This document shows, piece by piece, positions 35,430 to 47,799 of a stretch of DNA of 64,000 bases. The stretch comes from Latrodectus hesperus (Eukaryota > Arthropoda > Arachnida > Araneae > Theridiidae), in contig JAJQOW010000022.1 of NCBI GenBank assembly GCA_037975125.1, positions 933,501-997,500 of the forward strand, in the 5' to 3' direction. A model generated the notes under the pieces. That model was not told where the DNA came from and ran no database searches. It saw nothing but the letters and a program-made list of their open reading frames with translations. Every line of letters starts with the position of its first letter. Position 1 is the stretch's first letter. The translations under genes were made by a program, and so were the position numbers.

Positions 35430-36150
35430 TGAGGACCCCCTCAAAGTCCTGTTTAACAGCCTCACCGTGGGGAGGGAGTGACCCTTGATGGAATGGGCGA
35501 AGTACATCGAGAGTATATACTCCTGGTAGGGCCACCTAAGACGTGAAAGCCATTCCGCTTTATCCAACTAAAGTTAGCCAGGTGAATGAGCAAAGCCGGA
35601 CTTCTGCCTTTCTTAGGTCCTCAGGGTAGCTACTATCATCAGAAGCCCTTTCCCTTTCATGTTCATGACGCCTTTTGGTCACATACCTCATCTACCGTCG
35701 CGTGGGTTAAAAAGGGTTCGGGGCTTAGGCAGGGGGCCCAGACCGACAAATAAGTTACAGTCTCCCACCCCATCTAAACGTGTCTTACCACTAAGAATTT
35801 TGGAATGCAACATTAATGATCTTTGTACTAATGCAATTAAAGCTAAATTAGGCCAGCTCCTAAAACTTGCAGATCAACACAGAGTTCAGATCATTGCCTA
35901 CAAGAGACCAAGTACAAGGCTGCATATCAGCTGAAACTCAAGGGTTTTAATATAGTTCGTAAAGACAGACTGAAAGTGGAGCAGCACACCCCATATTGCC
36001 AGCCTGGTTGGCACACGACAATGAATGAATGAAAGTCAGACTAAATAGAGGAGGTGGTGGCTTGGCTCTTCTAATTCGTCGAGCCAACTTCAAACAATTG
36101 CATTCGATCAGCTCCCGGAGAATTGTGATCTTGATCAGAGTGATACTCCA
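35430..36150 (+). pseudogene. LINE 5' end: leader plus start of the endonuclease domain, broken
   Basis: 35430-35790 looks like a G/C-richer 5' leader. From about 35790 the frame reads LRILECNINDLCTNAIKAKL, then GQLLKLADQHRVQIIA, the N-terminal part of an APE-type LINE endonuclease. The family pattern here is LRILQWNxNGL...KxxxL...ADIIxLQET, and the QET motif is destroyed by a frameshift near 35900. The frame resumes as YQLKLKGFNIVRKDR near 35920-35960. It is split by a 65-bp SINE-B fragment and continues as NRGGGGLALLIRRANFKQ at 36045-36100. Homology is lost near 36150, where a Tc1-like fragment begins on the opposite strand. No reverse transcriptase is present. Confidence 0.8.
35968..36032 (+). 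mobile_element. SINE-B 3' fragment nested in the LINE endonuclease
   Basis: GGAGCAGCACACCCCATATT...GCCAGCCTGGTTGGCACACGACAATGAATGAATG is the SINE-B 3' end. On both sides the LINE frame is collinear, and a short duplication (CAGACT, within AGACAGACT and AGTCAGACT) flanks the insert. It is a strongly 5'-truncated SINE insertion. Confidence 0.82.
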
Positions 36151-36790
36151 GACTAACTGCAGCCGACAGTGACATGCGGTAAGTGGAACACATCTGACAG
36201 GCCTCTGAGCATACAGACCAATGTACCCTAAGCGTCTGTACACGGTCTGCCTTGAAACTGACGTACCAGTAGCTGAAGAGAGCTGACGAGACAGGTCTGA
36301 TGCTCTGCTCCGTCTGTTTCTTTTGGCAGTAACTGCCAAATACCGATCCTCATTCGACTTATAACTCGAAGGTGATCTGTGCTGTAACGTCTACTCACAT
36401 TTCCATCATCTTAGAACGGTTACCAAAGCCTGGAGATGACACTCTGGGCGATTCCAAGTTCCTCGGATACTTCCAGCTGGGTACAGCCACATTCCAGACG
36501 GTCGATAATTCTACCACGTGAAATATCATCCAAATGCTTCCTTTGTGCCATCACTATGCGGTTATTGCACTGAAAGGCTTTTAAAACACTTTTGAACAAT
36601 TTTACTTCTTTGAAACCATTACTTATATACCCCTCTCTTACACTCTCGTCATTGTGACGTACTATCAGCGCCATCTGGTGGTTTCTTGTAATTTTCATAT
36701 TATTCTTCAAGATGTGTGTGATAATTCTACACTTGAAATTTTTATTTTAGAGTTCAATTTCTGTGTGATTCTGAATTATCCTCCTTCTTC
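36150..36790 (-). pseudogene. Tc1-like transposase, N-terminal part only
   Basis: Start codon at 36551 on minus. MAQRKHLDDISRGRIIDRLE, then CTQLEVSEELGIAQSVISRL, forms the first paired-like helix-turn-helix. After a stop-containing, frameshifted linker (36345-36420, still reading DDGNVSRRYST) the second DNA-binding half continues as SRASDLSRQLSSATGTSVSR, then QTVYRRLGYIGLY. It ends abruptly after PVRCVPLTACHCRLQLVWS near 36155. The whole DDE catalytic domain is missing. The 36552-36790 segment should contain the 5' untranslated part and terminal repeat, but I could not define the repeat without its partner. It abuts the LINE fragment on the opposite strand. Confidence 0.85.
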
Positions 36791-36929
36791 TTCTTAGAGT
36801 TGGGTATGTATGTCATTGGACACCCCTGCTTTTATCAGCATTTTGTACCAATAACTCCAAACCCAATGTTTCCTAGTTCCAGTTACTCGGGTCACCCACT
36901 TTATTAATAAAGTCCGATAACCCTTTAAT

Positions 36930-37335
36930 GGAATCTTAGGTGTAACTCTCTAGTACGGATGATGCCTGAAGAAGTTAATCTAGGGAGGGCAAGAGCCTCG
37001 CATTCGTAAATGATATGCTTGGCCGTTTCCTCTTGCGCATGACATTTTCTGCAGATAGGGTCTTGCTGAAACAGTCCCATTTTATGGAGGTGTTTTCTAG
37101 AAATAGTAGTGCCCAGTTATAAAGCCTACGATTAAACGTATCTTCTACCTAGAGCATCTTAGAATTTCAGAGGCCCCTCGCTGATGATCCACTGACCATC
37201 AACGAGGGGCTCGCTGATGCAATCCTCGCTGATGATCCACTGATCATACTTTTCGCGTGGGCTTGACCAGGAGTGTATAGCCAAGCTTCATACATCTTTT
37301 GTTTTTCCCAGCTAAGAACATTGGTTTTTGCAGTC
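36930..37335 (-). pseudogene. LINE ORF2 C-terminal fragment with zinc knuckle
   Basis: Minus-strand translation shows NVLSWEKQKMYEAWLYTPGQ near 37320-37260. A tandemly duplicated, frame-disrupted part follows, then RLIVGFITGHYYF near 37130. After a frameshift comes KHLHKMGLFQQDP and the CCHC knuckle ICRKCHAQEETAKHIIYEC near 37070-37010, then LPRLTSSGIIR. This is the post-RNase H end of an I/Jockey-like LINE, distinct from the knuckles at 8398-9170 and 47800-48790. At least one frameshift and one in-frame stop make it dead. A 48-bp tandem duplication (37179-37226, 37227-37274) lies inside. Confidence 0.8.
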
Positions 37336-37834
37336 TTCAAATTGATCCCAGAAAAAGGTTCTGCACCGATGGGACATTCTTAATTTATGGACATGAATGT
37401 AAACCAATTCAAGTTGATATGATTGAAAGGCTTAAGAGAAACGATTTTAATGTGGTACTCTAAGGTTTGGTGATACACAAAAAAGGAGAATCTCTCTTTT
37501 CTTTAACAGTCAGGATTCAGATACATTTTTGAATAAATTTGCATTCACTTTCTTTGAATTAATTGAAAGTTTTTTATTGCCTATTACATACGCTTTATAA
37601 TAACCAGTTTTTGTTCAAGAAACTTTCTGTGTCGTTTATGATATACAAAAAAAGAAGGAAAAAAAACTCGTTGTTCTACGACACATAAGTTAACAATGAA
37701 ATGAAAAATCTTCCTCAAATCAAGCCGTATATTCGCGTGGGTGCATTTAGTATACATTAACTACATCTCGAAGAATACAGTTTAATTTTAAGAAATTATT
37801 TTATTCTCGATAATTAGGCTATATTCACATATTT
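37336..37834. other. Stretch without recognised feature
   Basis: Possibly more decayed LINE near 37340-37440; the rest is AT-rich and unique. Confidence 0.4.
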
Positions 37835-37848
37835 ACCTTTTTATTCCT

Positions 37849-38106
37849 GTTGTTGTTGTCGTGTGCCAACTAGGTTGGTAATATGGGGTGCGCTGCTCCA
37901 CTTTTTCAACTGAACCCTATTTTGGTGTGGAGTCTGACTTCTTCAGTACACACATGCCTTAGGGAACCGTTTATAGGGTAGGCAACCATTTACAACTCAT
38001 TCATACAGGGAAAGGACAAAGACAGGATAGATAGAGGGAGATTGTACATCCCTGCTCGAACTGGGATTCGAACAAAGGACTTCCCTATTCGTAGTCAGGG
38101 ACTCTG
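37849..38106 (-). mobile_element. SINE-B, copy 4, slightly head-truncated
   Basis: SINE-B body and most of the head, stopping at ...GACTCTG so that the outermost ~20 nt of the tRNA-like 5' end are missing. A perfect 14-bp duplication ACCTTTTTATTCCT at 37835-37848 and 38107-38120 shows it inserted in this truncated form. Confidence 0.9.
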
Positions 38107-38120
38107 ACCTTTTTATTCCT

Positions 38121-38670
38121 TTTATGGATATTTAAAATGTCCCTTTGTGTAATTCGTATATTCATGTGTCTTTAGTTTTTAAGACAGTGGCTACAAACTT
38201 TTTTTACGTGGATCACTTCCTTAGAGTTGCTCACTATATTCACTGCATTATACAGCAATTTGCATAATTATAATAATTAAATCTAAAACAATTATAATGG
38301 CAATAACAACAAATTTGCACAAAAGAGTTAGAAATTTTTTTTCATAATTTATTATTTTTCAAACAATTTATGTTATTATTTTCTATTTTTTTATTTATCA
38401 TTGACTTTCAATAAACACTGCAAAGTTTTCTTATCTTTTAAAATCCACCGACTGTTACAGGATTCAACTAAAGTTAGTTAAGAATATGTGCTGGGAGCTG
38501 TACAAGCTTTGATCTAGTTATCCTCATTAATTATAAAGATAAAAATAATTTTTCTTCATTCATATAAATTAAGAAATGAACTAAATTGGGAGGAATATTT
38601 TAATTTATAAGGATATACGTTTCATTTGATAGTGTAAATGTGATTTAATGTTTTCCAAAAAGAGAGTTGA
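38121..38670. other. AT-rich stretch without recognised feature
   Basis: Unique AT-rich DNA; nothing was recognised. Confidence 0.5.
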
Positions 38671-38682
38671 TACAATATACAT

Positions 38683-39052
38683 GTTGTTGTTACTTATGAC
38701 ACTTGAGCAAGCCAAGCTCGTATCCCGTTGGTTATGCGAATTTAAGTCAGTCAGGCGAGTCTTTTGTTCAACCAGTTCACCACGGAGGTGAAAGTACGAT
38801 TATCTCTAAACTCCTCCGATAGATGGCAGCACCAGAGGATCCATTCCCTTAATTTTGACATTGATCTGAATGGGTAGGAATTTATATCCAGACGATTATA
38901 CCCATGCTAAAGGTTCAACACCTGACCACAGGACTTTTGATTCCACAATTTTAACGATCACTTAAATCGCATGTACTCGATGGATCATTGGGAATGGAAC
39001 CCCACTCTTCCAGACTGAAGGCCGATGCCTAACCACTAGACTACTACGGCCG
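38683..39052 (-). mobile_element. SINE-C, copy 5
   Basis: Full-length but diverged SINE-C. 12-bp duplication TACAATATACAT (38671-38682) and TACAATACACAT (39053-39064), 11 of 12 identical. Confidence 0.88.
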
Positions 39053-39064
39053 TACAATACACAT

Positions 39065-40199
39065 AAAATGTCGAATGAAAATTCACTTTTTAAAAATATA
39101 ATTAGTACTTAAGCGCAAAAGGAAACAAAACTTTATAAAATGTTGCCACATTTTATTATGTAATATAATGCATTTCGGAAAACAATTTTCACAATATATT
39201 ACATACGCTTAGTTCAAGTTACAAACTTAAGGATTTTTTCGTTTCAAATAATGAATTACAGATGATAAAAGATTATAACTAATTAAACAAATACAAATAT
39301 ATCCAAAATTCACAACTAATGTACAATCATATAATAGAATATAAATAAAAGCCACATTTGAACAAGTACGTGTTTTTTTAATTGTGTGATAAAAAAAATA
39401 TTAATGCAAACAGTTTTTGTCATGCAATATAAGTGCTTTATTCAAGCTGCAAATTGATAGATGCCACTGTAGTTATATAAAAAATATGCCTTATTTTTCG
39501 CCTTGCCATTTTAAGTTATAAAAATGCAGGCGATAACCATTGATTTCCTTAAATCAAAAAAGCTACACAATCGTGCAAGTTTAGTCAGATTATAAAGAGC
39601 ATTATATTGTTCCAGATTCTCCTCATTAATTGTGGTAATTTTTCGCCTTTTACAGCGCTTTATTTACAGTTGCAAAGTTTTTAGATGAACAATGTATATA
39701 ATCAGAATTATCTTTTTAATCTTTATTAATACAATAAAAGATTTCTGTAGTAATCTTTACTTTATATATTGTATTTTCTTTATTGGCGGTTGACCTTTCA
39801 TTAATGGTGATATCTTTCCTCATTTGAAATTATTCTACTTAGCGTTAAAAAAAAACTACCATAACACCAGTGGTATTCAGTTATGATACAAAATCTATTG
39901 AGCTCCTTGGGTTTTTTTTTTTACACGTTTGGAAAAAAAGAAACATCAACTTAGTATATAAGTAAATACTCTTCTATTAAGAGAGCGCTTGTGCAGATGA
40001 CATTTTCACAAGAATGAAGCATAATCTATTTTTAATGCTCGGCGAATATAAAAAAGAAGCATCAAAAACTAAATACCAAGCATCATCAATTATTCAAATA
40101 TACGCAGCTGAAACTGGAACGCTTATATTTGTTGCATGAAGGAAATAAAATAAAAAAAAACATAAATGCGTGAAAAAAAAAGATAAACCTCATTAAATT
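39065..40199. other. AT-rich stretch without recognised feature
   Basis: Unique AT-rich DNA; nothing was recognised. Confidence 0.5.
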
Positions 40200-40860
40200 C
40201 AAGGCGGCCAACAGTGTTAAAACTGCAGCTGTAAATTCCGAAAACGCGAACTTCAGCCATTATTAGATGATATTCCATGGCTTTGGGGAGGCGTTCTCGC
40301 GGAAAGCTTAAATTCGCGTTAATTCCCGTTAATTGGATTCTGCTGGGGACAATTCCAACTCCGATCTATTCTAAATTACTACCCGGGCAGATTACCCCCG
40401 AAAATAAATTATGCCCGCTGCAATTAATTTATTGTTTGAAGCTGGAAGCTTCATTCAGCTCTTTTCACAATTGGATTCAGCATGTGCGGAAAATTCCTAA
40501 GGTTTTCAGTGGAATGTAACAGGGGAAAGCGAAGGGCATAAATATGCATTCTTTTCTTCGCCCTCTTTCCTCCACCCCATTCCGGAAAATATACACGTGT
40601 TGGGTTAGTTTCAGGGACTGTTAATAAGTTTCTGTCTCGTCTAATTTAAGTAAGCAAACGCCACATCTCGCTTTTCCAGATCTAATCACGAGATAATTTC
40701 GCTTCCAGGGAAAATAAATCTAAAAAGAGTTAATTTTCGAATTTTTAATTTCGTGTTTTCGCTTCCCTCGCAAAGTGAGAATAATTCGCGCTGCATAGTT
40801 TTTGGCTGTGGAGTTTTATTGGCTGATCCTATAGCACCGAATTAAGAAATTAACAATTAA
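40200..40860. other. Higher-complexity non-repeat island
   Basis: Marked shift in composition with many TTAATT/AATTAA homeodomain-core words (TTAATTCCCGTTAATTGG at 40319-40336) and CG-containing words (GGCGTTCTCGCGG). An 80-codon frame (40277-40519) covers part of it but shows no known domain. No repeat family matches. It is a good candidate for conserved non-coding or enhancer DNA inside the intron. Confidence 0.4.
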
Positions 40861-41486
40861 TTTGTGGTCTTTTTTTTAAAATGCATTAAAGCGTTTTATA
40901 CTGACGTTGATTATAGATGTAAAAGATATCAGTGCTAATATGTGGTGATTTTAAGATAACGAAGATTTAAAATGAAATTTAAATGTTACACTAAACATTA
41001 TTAGTGAATAAAAGAATATTTTTAATAGTAAAGGAATAAAATTTTGTTATATAACTAGTCTATAACTATTAATTTTTACTTAGTTTTAATTGTTTTTTAA
41101 ATTTAATTTTGAAAATTTTAAAATTTTAATTAAATTTTTTCAATTTTTATATTTTATATTTTTATTTTATATTTATATTATTGAATAATTTTAATTTTTT
41201 TAAAAATTAATTAAATTCTTAAAATATTTAGTTTATTCTTCAGTAGAATTAATGGCATGATCTGAAGATAAAAAATGCATTTTTGAAATTTAATTAGTGC
41301 AGTTTAATTTACATAACTATAAAAACACCAAGAAATTATTTTTGTGATAATATTTTAAAAATGAGTTTTTTATAATAAATAATTAAATTTTACATACAGA
41401 TTTGTTGAAATTTTGCCAAATGTTTGCTTTACATTAAACTGTCTTAAAAATAAAAGCATATAAGGTTATATTATATATCATTTAAC
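40861..41486. other. AT-rich stretch without recognised feature
   Basis: Very AT-rich, with TTTTAAAATTTTAATT-type low-complexity sequence. Nothing was recognised. Confidence 0.55.
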
Positions 41487-41799
41487 TTTTTTTTCCAACG
41501 GCGGGCACCTGAGGGTTGAACCCTATGCCACAACAAGGCCAGAGACTGCTACTCGTTTTTCATTACCCAGCGGACACCTGTGAACCAAGTCACGGATTCG
41601 AGTAGCGTTACCCGCGTCATACCACCATAAACACGTTTAAAGGGTGGGCCACATTCATACAACATCACAGAAGAAAGGACAGATAAACAAAGAAGGAAAG
41701 AACAGAGAAGGAAAGAAACATCCATGCCCTAACCGGGATTCGAACCCAGGACCAACAGCTCAGGAGTCAGGAGCGCTAACCACTCAGCCATCGGTCGGC
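41487..41799 (-). mobile_element. SINE-A, copy 5
   Basis: Complete SINE-A on minus, with B-box GGGTTCGAATCCC (near 41739-41751). Contains a short duplicated AAGAAGGAAAGAAC-like segment. The 62-codon frame across it is the SINE. Confidence 0.9.
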
Positions 41800-44700
41800 A
41801 CTTTAATTGAAATGAAGCATAATGTAATTTAAACTGATTGCAGAATATATATCTCCGATATTTCTAAACTCAAAATTACATTTGGAATACTGATTTGATA
41901 GATTTAAATCAAATTGTGACATTTTGAAAATAATATTTATTCCTAATAATGATTATTTTTATTAATGATGATTTTTCATCATTTTTCATAAATTGAATTT
42001 ACATATTTCATAAAAATAATGCTCTAGAAAACTAACAGTGCCCAATATAAAATATATTTTTTTTATTTATTTACCGTTTGAGATATTTATGTACTCAGCA
42101 ATTTTATAAAGTTAAAAATTTTAAATACTCATTTAATGGATTAATTATTAAAAAGCCATAATAGGTTTATAAAGATTTCTTTTTCCTATAACAAAAAATA
42201 ACTTTTAATAACGATTACATTTGATTATAATTTTAATTTATATTTTTATAAAAAAATTGCCAAAGAAAACTAACATTAATATATAATGCAAGTTTTTTAA
42301 TATATCACTTGGGAATAAAATAATTTTTATTATATTTTTTTGGAGTTAGAAGTTAAGACACAACCTATATAAATTATAACTATTTTTTATTTTCTTTATC
42401 TTTGTTTTTCCTTGTTCATAATATAAAGAAAAGTTTTAATTTAAAATTTCCACTCTAATTACTAAAAATTTAAAGTTTTTTTTTTCTTAAAAATTTTGGA
42501 ATTGAATAAATTTTTCCATAACTTTTTTAAAAGGCTATCTAAAATATATTTTTGATTGAAACGATTTTAAAAATGAAATTTGTTTAATGCTGTTTGGGTA
42601 TTATTATTACCCATAAGGAATAAACATACGAAGTATTACACTACTTATGATCTCTACTTAAAAAATGAAGCATTATTTTTTTTTTTTGAATTACAGCTAA
42701 TGGAACTTAAACTTTGACGGATTAATAATCAAACTGGAAAATGCTCCTCAATTTTTAAATATTTAACAATTGAATTGGATGCACGATTGAATAAATTCGA
42801 ATCATTTTTTTAAAATTTAACCGAACGGATAACAATAAATTATTAAGAAAAGTATTATTATAAAATTACGAAATTAAAAATTTATATATTTAAACAAACA
42901 GTTACATTATTTTTCAAAATACTGGCATTGTATAAAAATTGCAATAAAGCAACAATATCTGAATAAGATCATATTTATTTTTTCCTTTAAATATCTAATT
43001 GTAAATATTATTAATTACATTTAATTGTGTGCAATAATATTAATGATTTATAAGTTATCGATAGCATAAATTTAAGAACACGTTGGATTGTGCTTTTAAA
43101 ATATATTGTGCCAAATCTTGCAAAATTTTATTTTATTTTTTAGTTTCTATACATAATTATAATTTTTAATTTAAAAATAAATGTTAAGGAAATTAAGTTA
43201 ATTTAGAAACAAGTAATTGGAATAGTATTTAAATCAAATTTTAATAATGCACTTCTTACTTAAAGAAGAATTTTTCTTCAGCTAATAATGTTAAATTTAA
43301 TTTATTAAGGAATTAATAAATACAAAAAATGAGAAGAATATCTTTCATATTGTAACCAATACCTTAAGCAAACAATGAAATTTTTTATATTTTTTTATCA
43401 ATTAAAAATTAATTAGAAAGTTCTAATGAAACTTGTTTCCTTTTTTCACATTTTATTTGCTTGTTAATTAAATTCTCATTAATAACTAAAATTAAGTTTC
43501 ACCTAATTTATATCTAATTTCATTTTAACTTATAATGAAATTCCAAAAAAATGTAAACTGTTATTTATCAAAATAATTAAATTAAGTCCTTATCATTTTG
43601 AAAAATTCTCGCAAATTTTTAATTTGATTTTATATTTTTAAATTGATGCAATTTTAAGCGTTATTTTTGGGGAAAAAACGAGGGTAAATTATTACAAAAA
43701 TTATGGCTATGGGATATGTTTTTTTTAATAATTAATCAATGTGATTGTTCATGTGTTATGTATACAAAGATGCACATATTATGTTGATAAAGCTTATGAA
43801 CATTAATTTGAATTAACTTAATATCAATCTTTTTTGTGGTGTTTAAGTTTTCGGAGACTAATAAGGTAACTAAGATAAAATCTTGAAATAAAATGATAAC
43901 TCAGGTAAGTCTTCTAGTAAAGTGATGATAATTCAAGTAAAGAGATAATAATTTAAGTAAAGTGAGCTCCTATATAATTACTGCAAGATATTGTCCTTTT
44001 TTGTTTACTTTGTATTTTAATCCAAATTGTTCGTTTTTTCTTCATACAATTCAATGCCTTGACTTTGGCCTTCAATTCCCTTTTCACAGTTTCTTTAATC
44101 CAACAATCATCAAAAGAATCAAATATTCATCAAAAACATTTTACTTGTAGAAGATTTTCTTCATTTTTTTCTATAATCTTTAGATTAGAATAACTGGTGT
44201 ATAGTAGAATTAAGAAATTTGGATATACATTGAAATATAAGATATTTGAATGAAATTTTTTTATTTAAGAACTATTAAGGATTGTTTTCTAAAATTTGTA
44301 TTAAAAATATTTTAAAATAGTTTCTGGCTTTTGCAAAATGTTACACATTTTGAAAAAATTTGGAATTAATTTAATGCTGATAAATCGGATCTATACAGAT
44401 TCATATTAGATTCAGAAAATAAAAATAAATTAAATGATAAAATTTAATTTATCTTTATTATCAATATTAACAAAGTAAGTTATTAAAATTTTCCAGTAAA
44501 GCCTTAATGTTTTCAGTAAAATTAAGAAGTAAGAAGTTAAATTCCAGATTAAAAATAAGAGGATGCTTATAATATCTTCCTAAACGTGTCTGCAAACATA
44601 AAAATTTTCTTTTTAAATCACTTTATCGATAATATGAAAGTATAAATAAAAATTTGAATTTAATGTATGCTAGTTCTTAATGCATAAATTTATTTAAGTA

Positions 44701-45959
44701 TTTTGAAAACGTTTTGAATATTAGAAAAAAATATTTCGTAATATTATTTATATTTTTGGGGTTTAGTTTTTAATGTTTTACATAAAACTGATTTGGTTGA
44801 CAAGAAATATAAACTGTTGAGGAAACATAAATTAATGGAACTCTTTTTATTTATTTATTTTTTACTTTTCATCAAAAAAATAAATAAATAAAAATCAATG
44901 AGATTAAATTTCTTAAACTTTTTATCCCTTATTATTTAAAAAAATAATTTAATTATTTCATAAAACTCATTACCTATAATATAAAAACTAAAAAAACAAT
45001 AATTTGTTTAGAGTCTTATTTTTTATGGCAGATTTTAACGCAACGATTCTCCATGAGAAATTATATGCATGATTGTATTGTACTACTATTGCTGTAGTTT
45101 TCTTTCATTTATAATATTTAAACAAAATAAATTAGATATAATTATAAAACAACACAATTTTTTAAAAGTTAAATTTTCATTATTACAAACAATGTATTTA
45201 CATTTTTATTCATTTCAAATTCAATTTATTTCTTTATAAATTAAATCATTTTCTGCAACTTTTTTCACTTAAATATTGAAACGAAATGTTTATAATTAAC
45301 AAACTTTTTACTTTTTTTAATTATATAATTTTATATTTATTACAAATTACCTGTAATACATTAAAAACACAACGTATTTAGCGTAGTAATTCATACAAAC
45401 TGGAATCTATTAAAACAAAAGAAAATTTTTATCATATCTTTTGACTGTACAATTTATTAATGCTAATTAAAATTAGTTCTAATTAGTTTACAAATGCATT
45501 ATTTCCTGTAATAATATTATAAAATAGCGTGTATTAAAAATTCTATGTCGTTATAGTAATAACTTTTTAGAAAATTATGAAAAGTTACATTTTTAAAACT
45601 AATCCAGTAATTTAAGATAAGTCTTATTTGAAGTCTAAATTTAAATTTTGAAAATTTTAATTCATTATTTTAGTGTAAAGAAAAAACTTTTCAATGTGTT
45701 TTCTATCTACATTTATCGCTTATGTGGAGTTTCTTATAATATTCATATTGTAGATGCATAATTCAACTTTATATCACCAATAAATTCTCCGTAAGAGGTA
45801 CATCGATTTTATCACCAATAAAATCATTGTAAATTTTGGCGACACATTTATTATTCAGATTATAAATATGTCTCTAAAACTTAAACTGATTTCGTAAGAA
45901 ATTGAAATATAACTAACAGAATTTTCTTCACATATCTGAAAACAAAATTTCATTTGCTT
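41800..45959. other. Long AT-rich stretch without supported feature
   Basis: About 4 kb of highly AT-rich DNA. I see no repeat family, RNA gene or credible exon. A small AAGTAAAGTGATGATAATT-type tandem motif lies near 43905-43965 (three partial units). Confidence 0.5.
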
Positions 45960-46500
45960 ACATCTTTTTTTTGCGAGAACTCATCTACTTGCATCTTTTT
46001 TTAAGAAGAAGTTTCTCATAAAGCAGTATGGCGCCAAACTTATCTTCGTTGTTCCTGCCGACCAATGAACAACAAGCTTTCTAGAAATACTATCGAAGTT
46101 TTCACCTCGTTGGCGCGATGAATCAACAATGAAGGATTCCCCACACAACACACTGTTTCTATTTTGAAACCGATAAATAAGCTAGGAGGCAGTACGTCGA
46201 AGTGAAATGAGGAAAAAAAAGCGGAAAACGCATGACAAATATTTCTATACAAAGGAAAACTTGCTGTATCTTTAACACCGGCACAGGCCTTGTTTCGCAT
46301 TATAAATAGGGTACTCCGGCAAAATTTACGCCTTGCCCTCAGACCCGGGTAAAGCGCGGTACATAAATTCATGCGAAAATGACATTTTGCCCCGTGTTTG
46401 CCAGTGTCCTGGTAATGTTTCGAACTCAAAATAGCGTCGTCATATTTTACACATGACAAGCACAGTGTTTTCCTGGGCGTACTTTGTTTCTCTGTAAAAC
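45960..46500. other. Higher-complexity island with a 139-codon open frame on minus
   Basis: Richer composition (ATGGCGCCAAAC, CTCAGACCCGGGTAAAGCGCGG). The minus-strand frame 46459-46040 is long for this AT-rich DNA, but its translation shows no domain, compositional order or signal I know. It may be open only because the block is less AT-rich. I call it possible conserved non-coding DNA rather than a gene. Confidence 0.35.
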
Positions 46501-46706
46501 TGGACTTCTTTTTCTCGCAGCTTCTGAATTTATGAGACTTAAAAGATGGTAGACTTATATCATGTGTGTTTTGTCTATTAAATCCTAATTTTTAATGTGC
46601 ATTTCAACTACCATATAAATTATTTTAGCTTTTAAATTATTTTCTAATCAATGATTTTTTTCCTTGTTATCACTATTGTGTTCATTTGCAATTTATTAAT
46701 TTCAAT

Positions 46707-46990
46707 TCATTCATTCCTTTATTGTCGTGTGCCAACTAGGCTGGCAACATGGGGTGCATTGCTCCACTTTTCCAACTGAACCCTATTTTGGTGTGGAGTC
46801 CGACTTCCTCAGTACACACATGCCATAGGGACCCGTTTATAGGGTAGGCAACCATTCACACCTGATTCATACAAGGAAATGACAAGGACAGGATAGAGAG
46901 AGAAAGTACATCCATGCCCGAACCGGGATTCAAACCCAGGACCTCCTTATCCGTAGTCAGGCACGCTGACCACTAGACAAGTTGATCGGC
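46707..46990 (-). mobile_element. SINE-B, copy 5
   Basis: Near full-length SINE-B with a minus-strand head. 12-bp duplication ATTAATTTCAAT at 46695-46706 and 46991-47002. Confidence 0.92.
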
Positions 46991-47002
46991 ATTAATTTCA
47001 AT

Positions 47003-47779
47003 AATTTTTTTTTAATGTTACTTTTGAGCTTGTTAGTCAAATTACTTAAGAATATAATTACTTTCGAATTTGGATTTTTAAATTGTAAAATAAATGGTAA
47101 AAAGGTGTCATATTTTGTTTTGTGATAAAATAACATTTTATTGATATTAAAACTACGTAGTTGAAATTTTGACTTGATAATAAAATTTCGCATTACAGTC
47201 AAACCGATTTTGTGCAGTGTATAAGATACATACAAGCGAAACCTCTTAAAAAATATTCAGAAATTTCATAAATAGACTTAACAAATATTTTTATAACAAA
47301 CTGGTGAAAAAATATGTGCTTTGCAATGAAGCTGCTTAAAAACTATCGCAGGTAGAAAAAATATCAAATACTTACCAAATTTGAGAAAGTGCGTTCAAAC
47401 ACATACCTCACTATTTAAAATATTAATTTCTCATCGTTTACTCATGAATAAATTTTCGAAATACACATACATATCTAATAAATATTTAATTTACTTTTAA
47501 TCTCTGTATAAATTAATCCTTAAATCATAAACAATAGAAGTTTACAATCAGGAACCTTTTGAATCTTTAGTGATTTCTTGACGCTAAGATAGGTACCAAG
47601 ATGTGATTAACAAGATGGCATCTACATAAAAGATACACAAATATAGGGTTACCAGGATTAAAAAAAATTTAAGATGATCGCTTAAATGAATCACCAAACT
47701 AAGTGGTAACCGATTCTACAACGAACCATTATAAGCAATTGCGCGAGAAGTATAGGATTCTAAGAACGAATCATATGTT
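47003..47779. other. Stretch without recognised feature
   Basis: Unique DNA. The 92-codon minus-strand frame at 46957-47235 overlaps the SINE end and shows no domain. Confidence 0.45.
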
Positions 47780-47799
47780 GCTAATTCATCTGTTGTTGT

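Noticed and set aside
35430..37335. Twin-primed (5'-inverted) insertion of a single LINE
   Set aside because: The order is wrong. Reading along the 3' fragment, the inverted 5' part should precede it, but it follows. Nothing shows that the two fragments belong to the same element.
46040..46459. 139-codon minus-strand frame as a gene
   Set aside because: No domain, splice context or recognisable composition. Kept only as part of an unexplained island.
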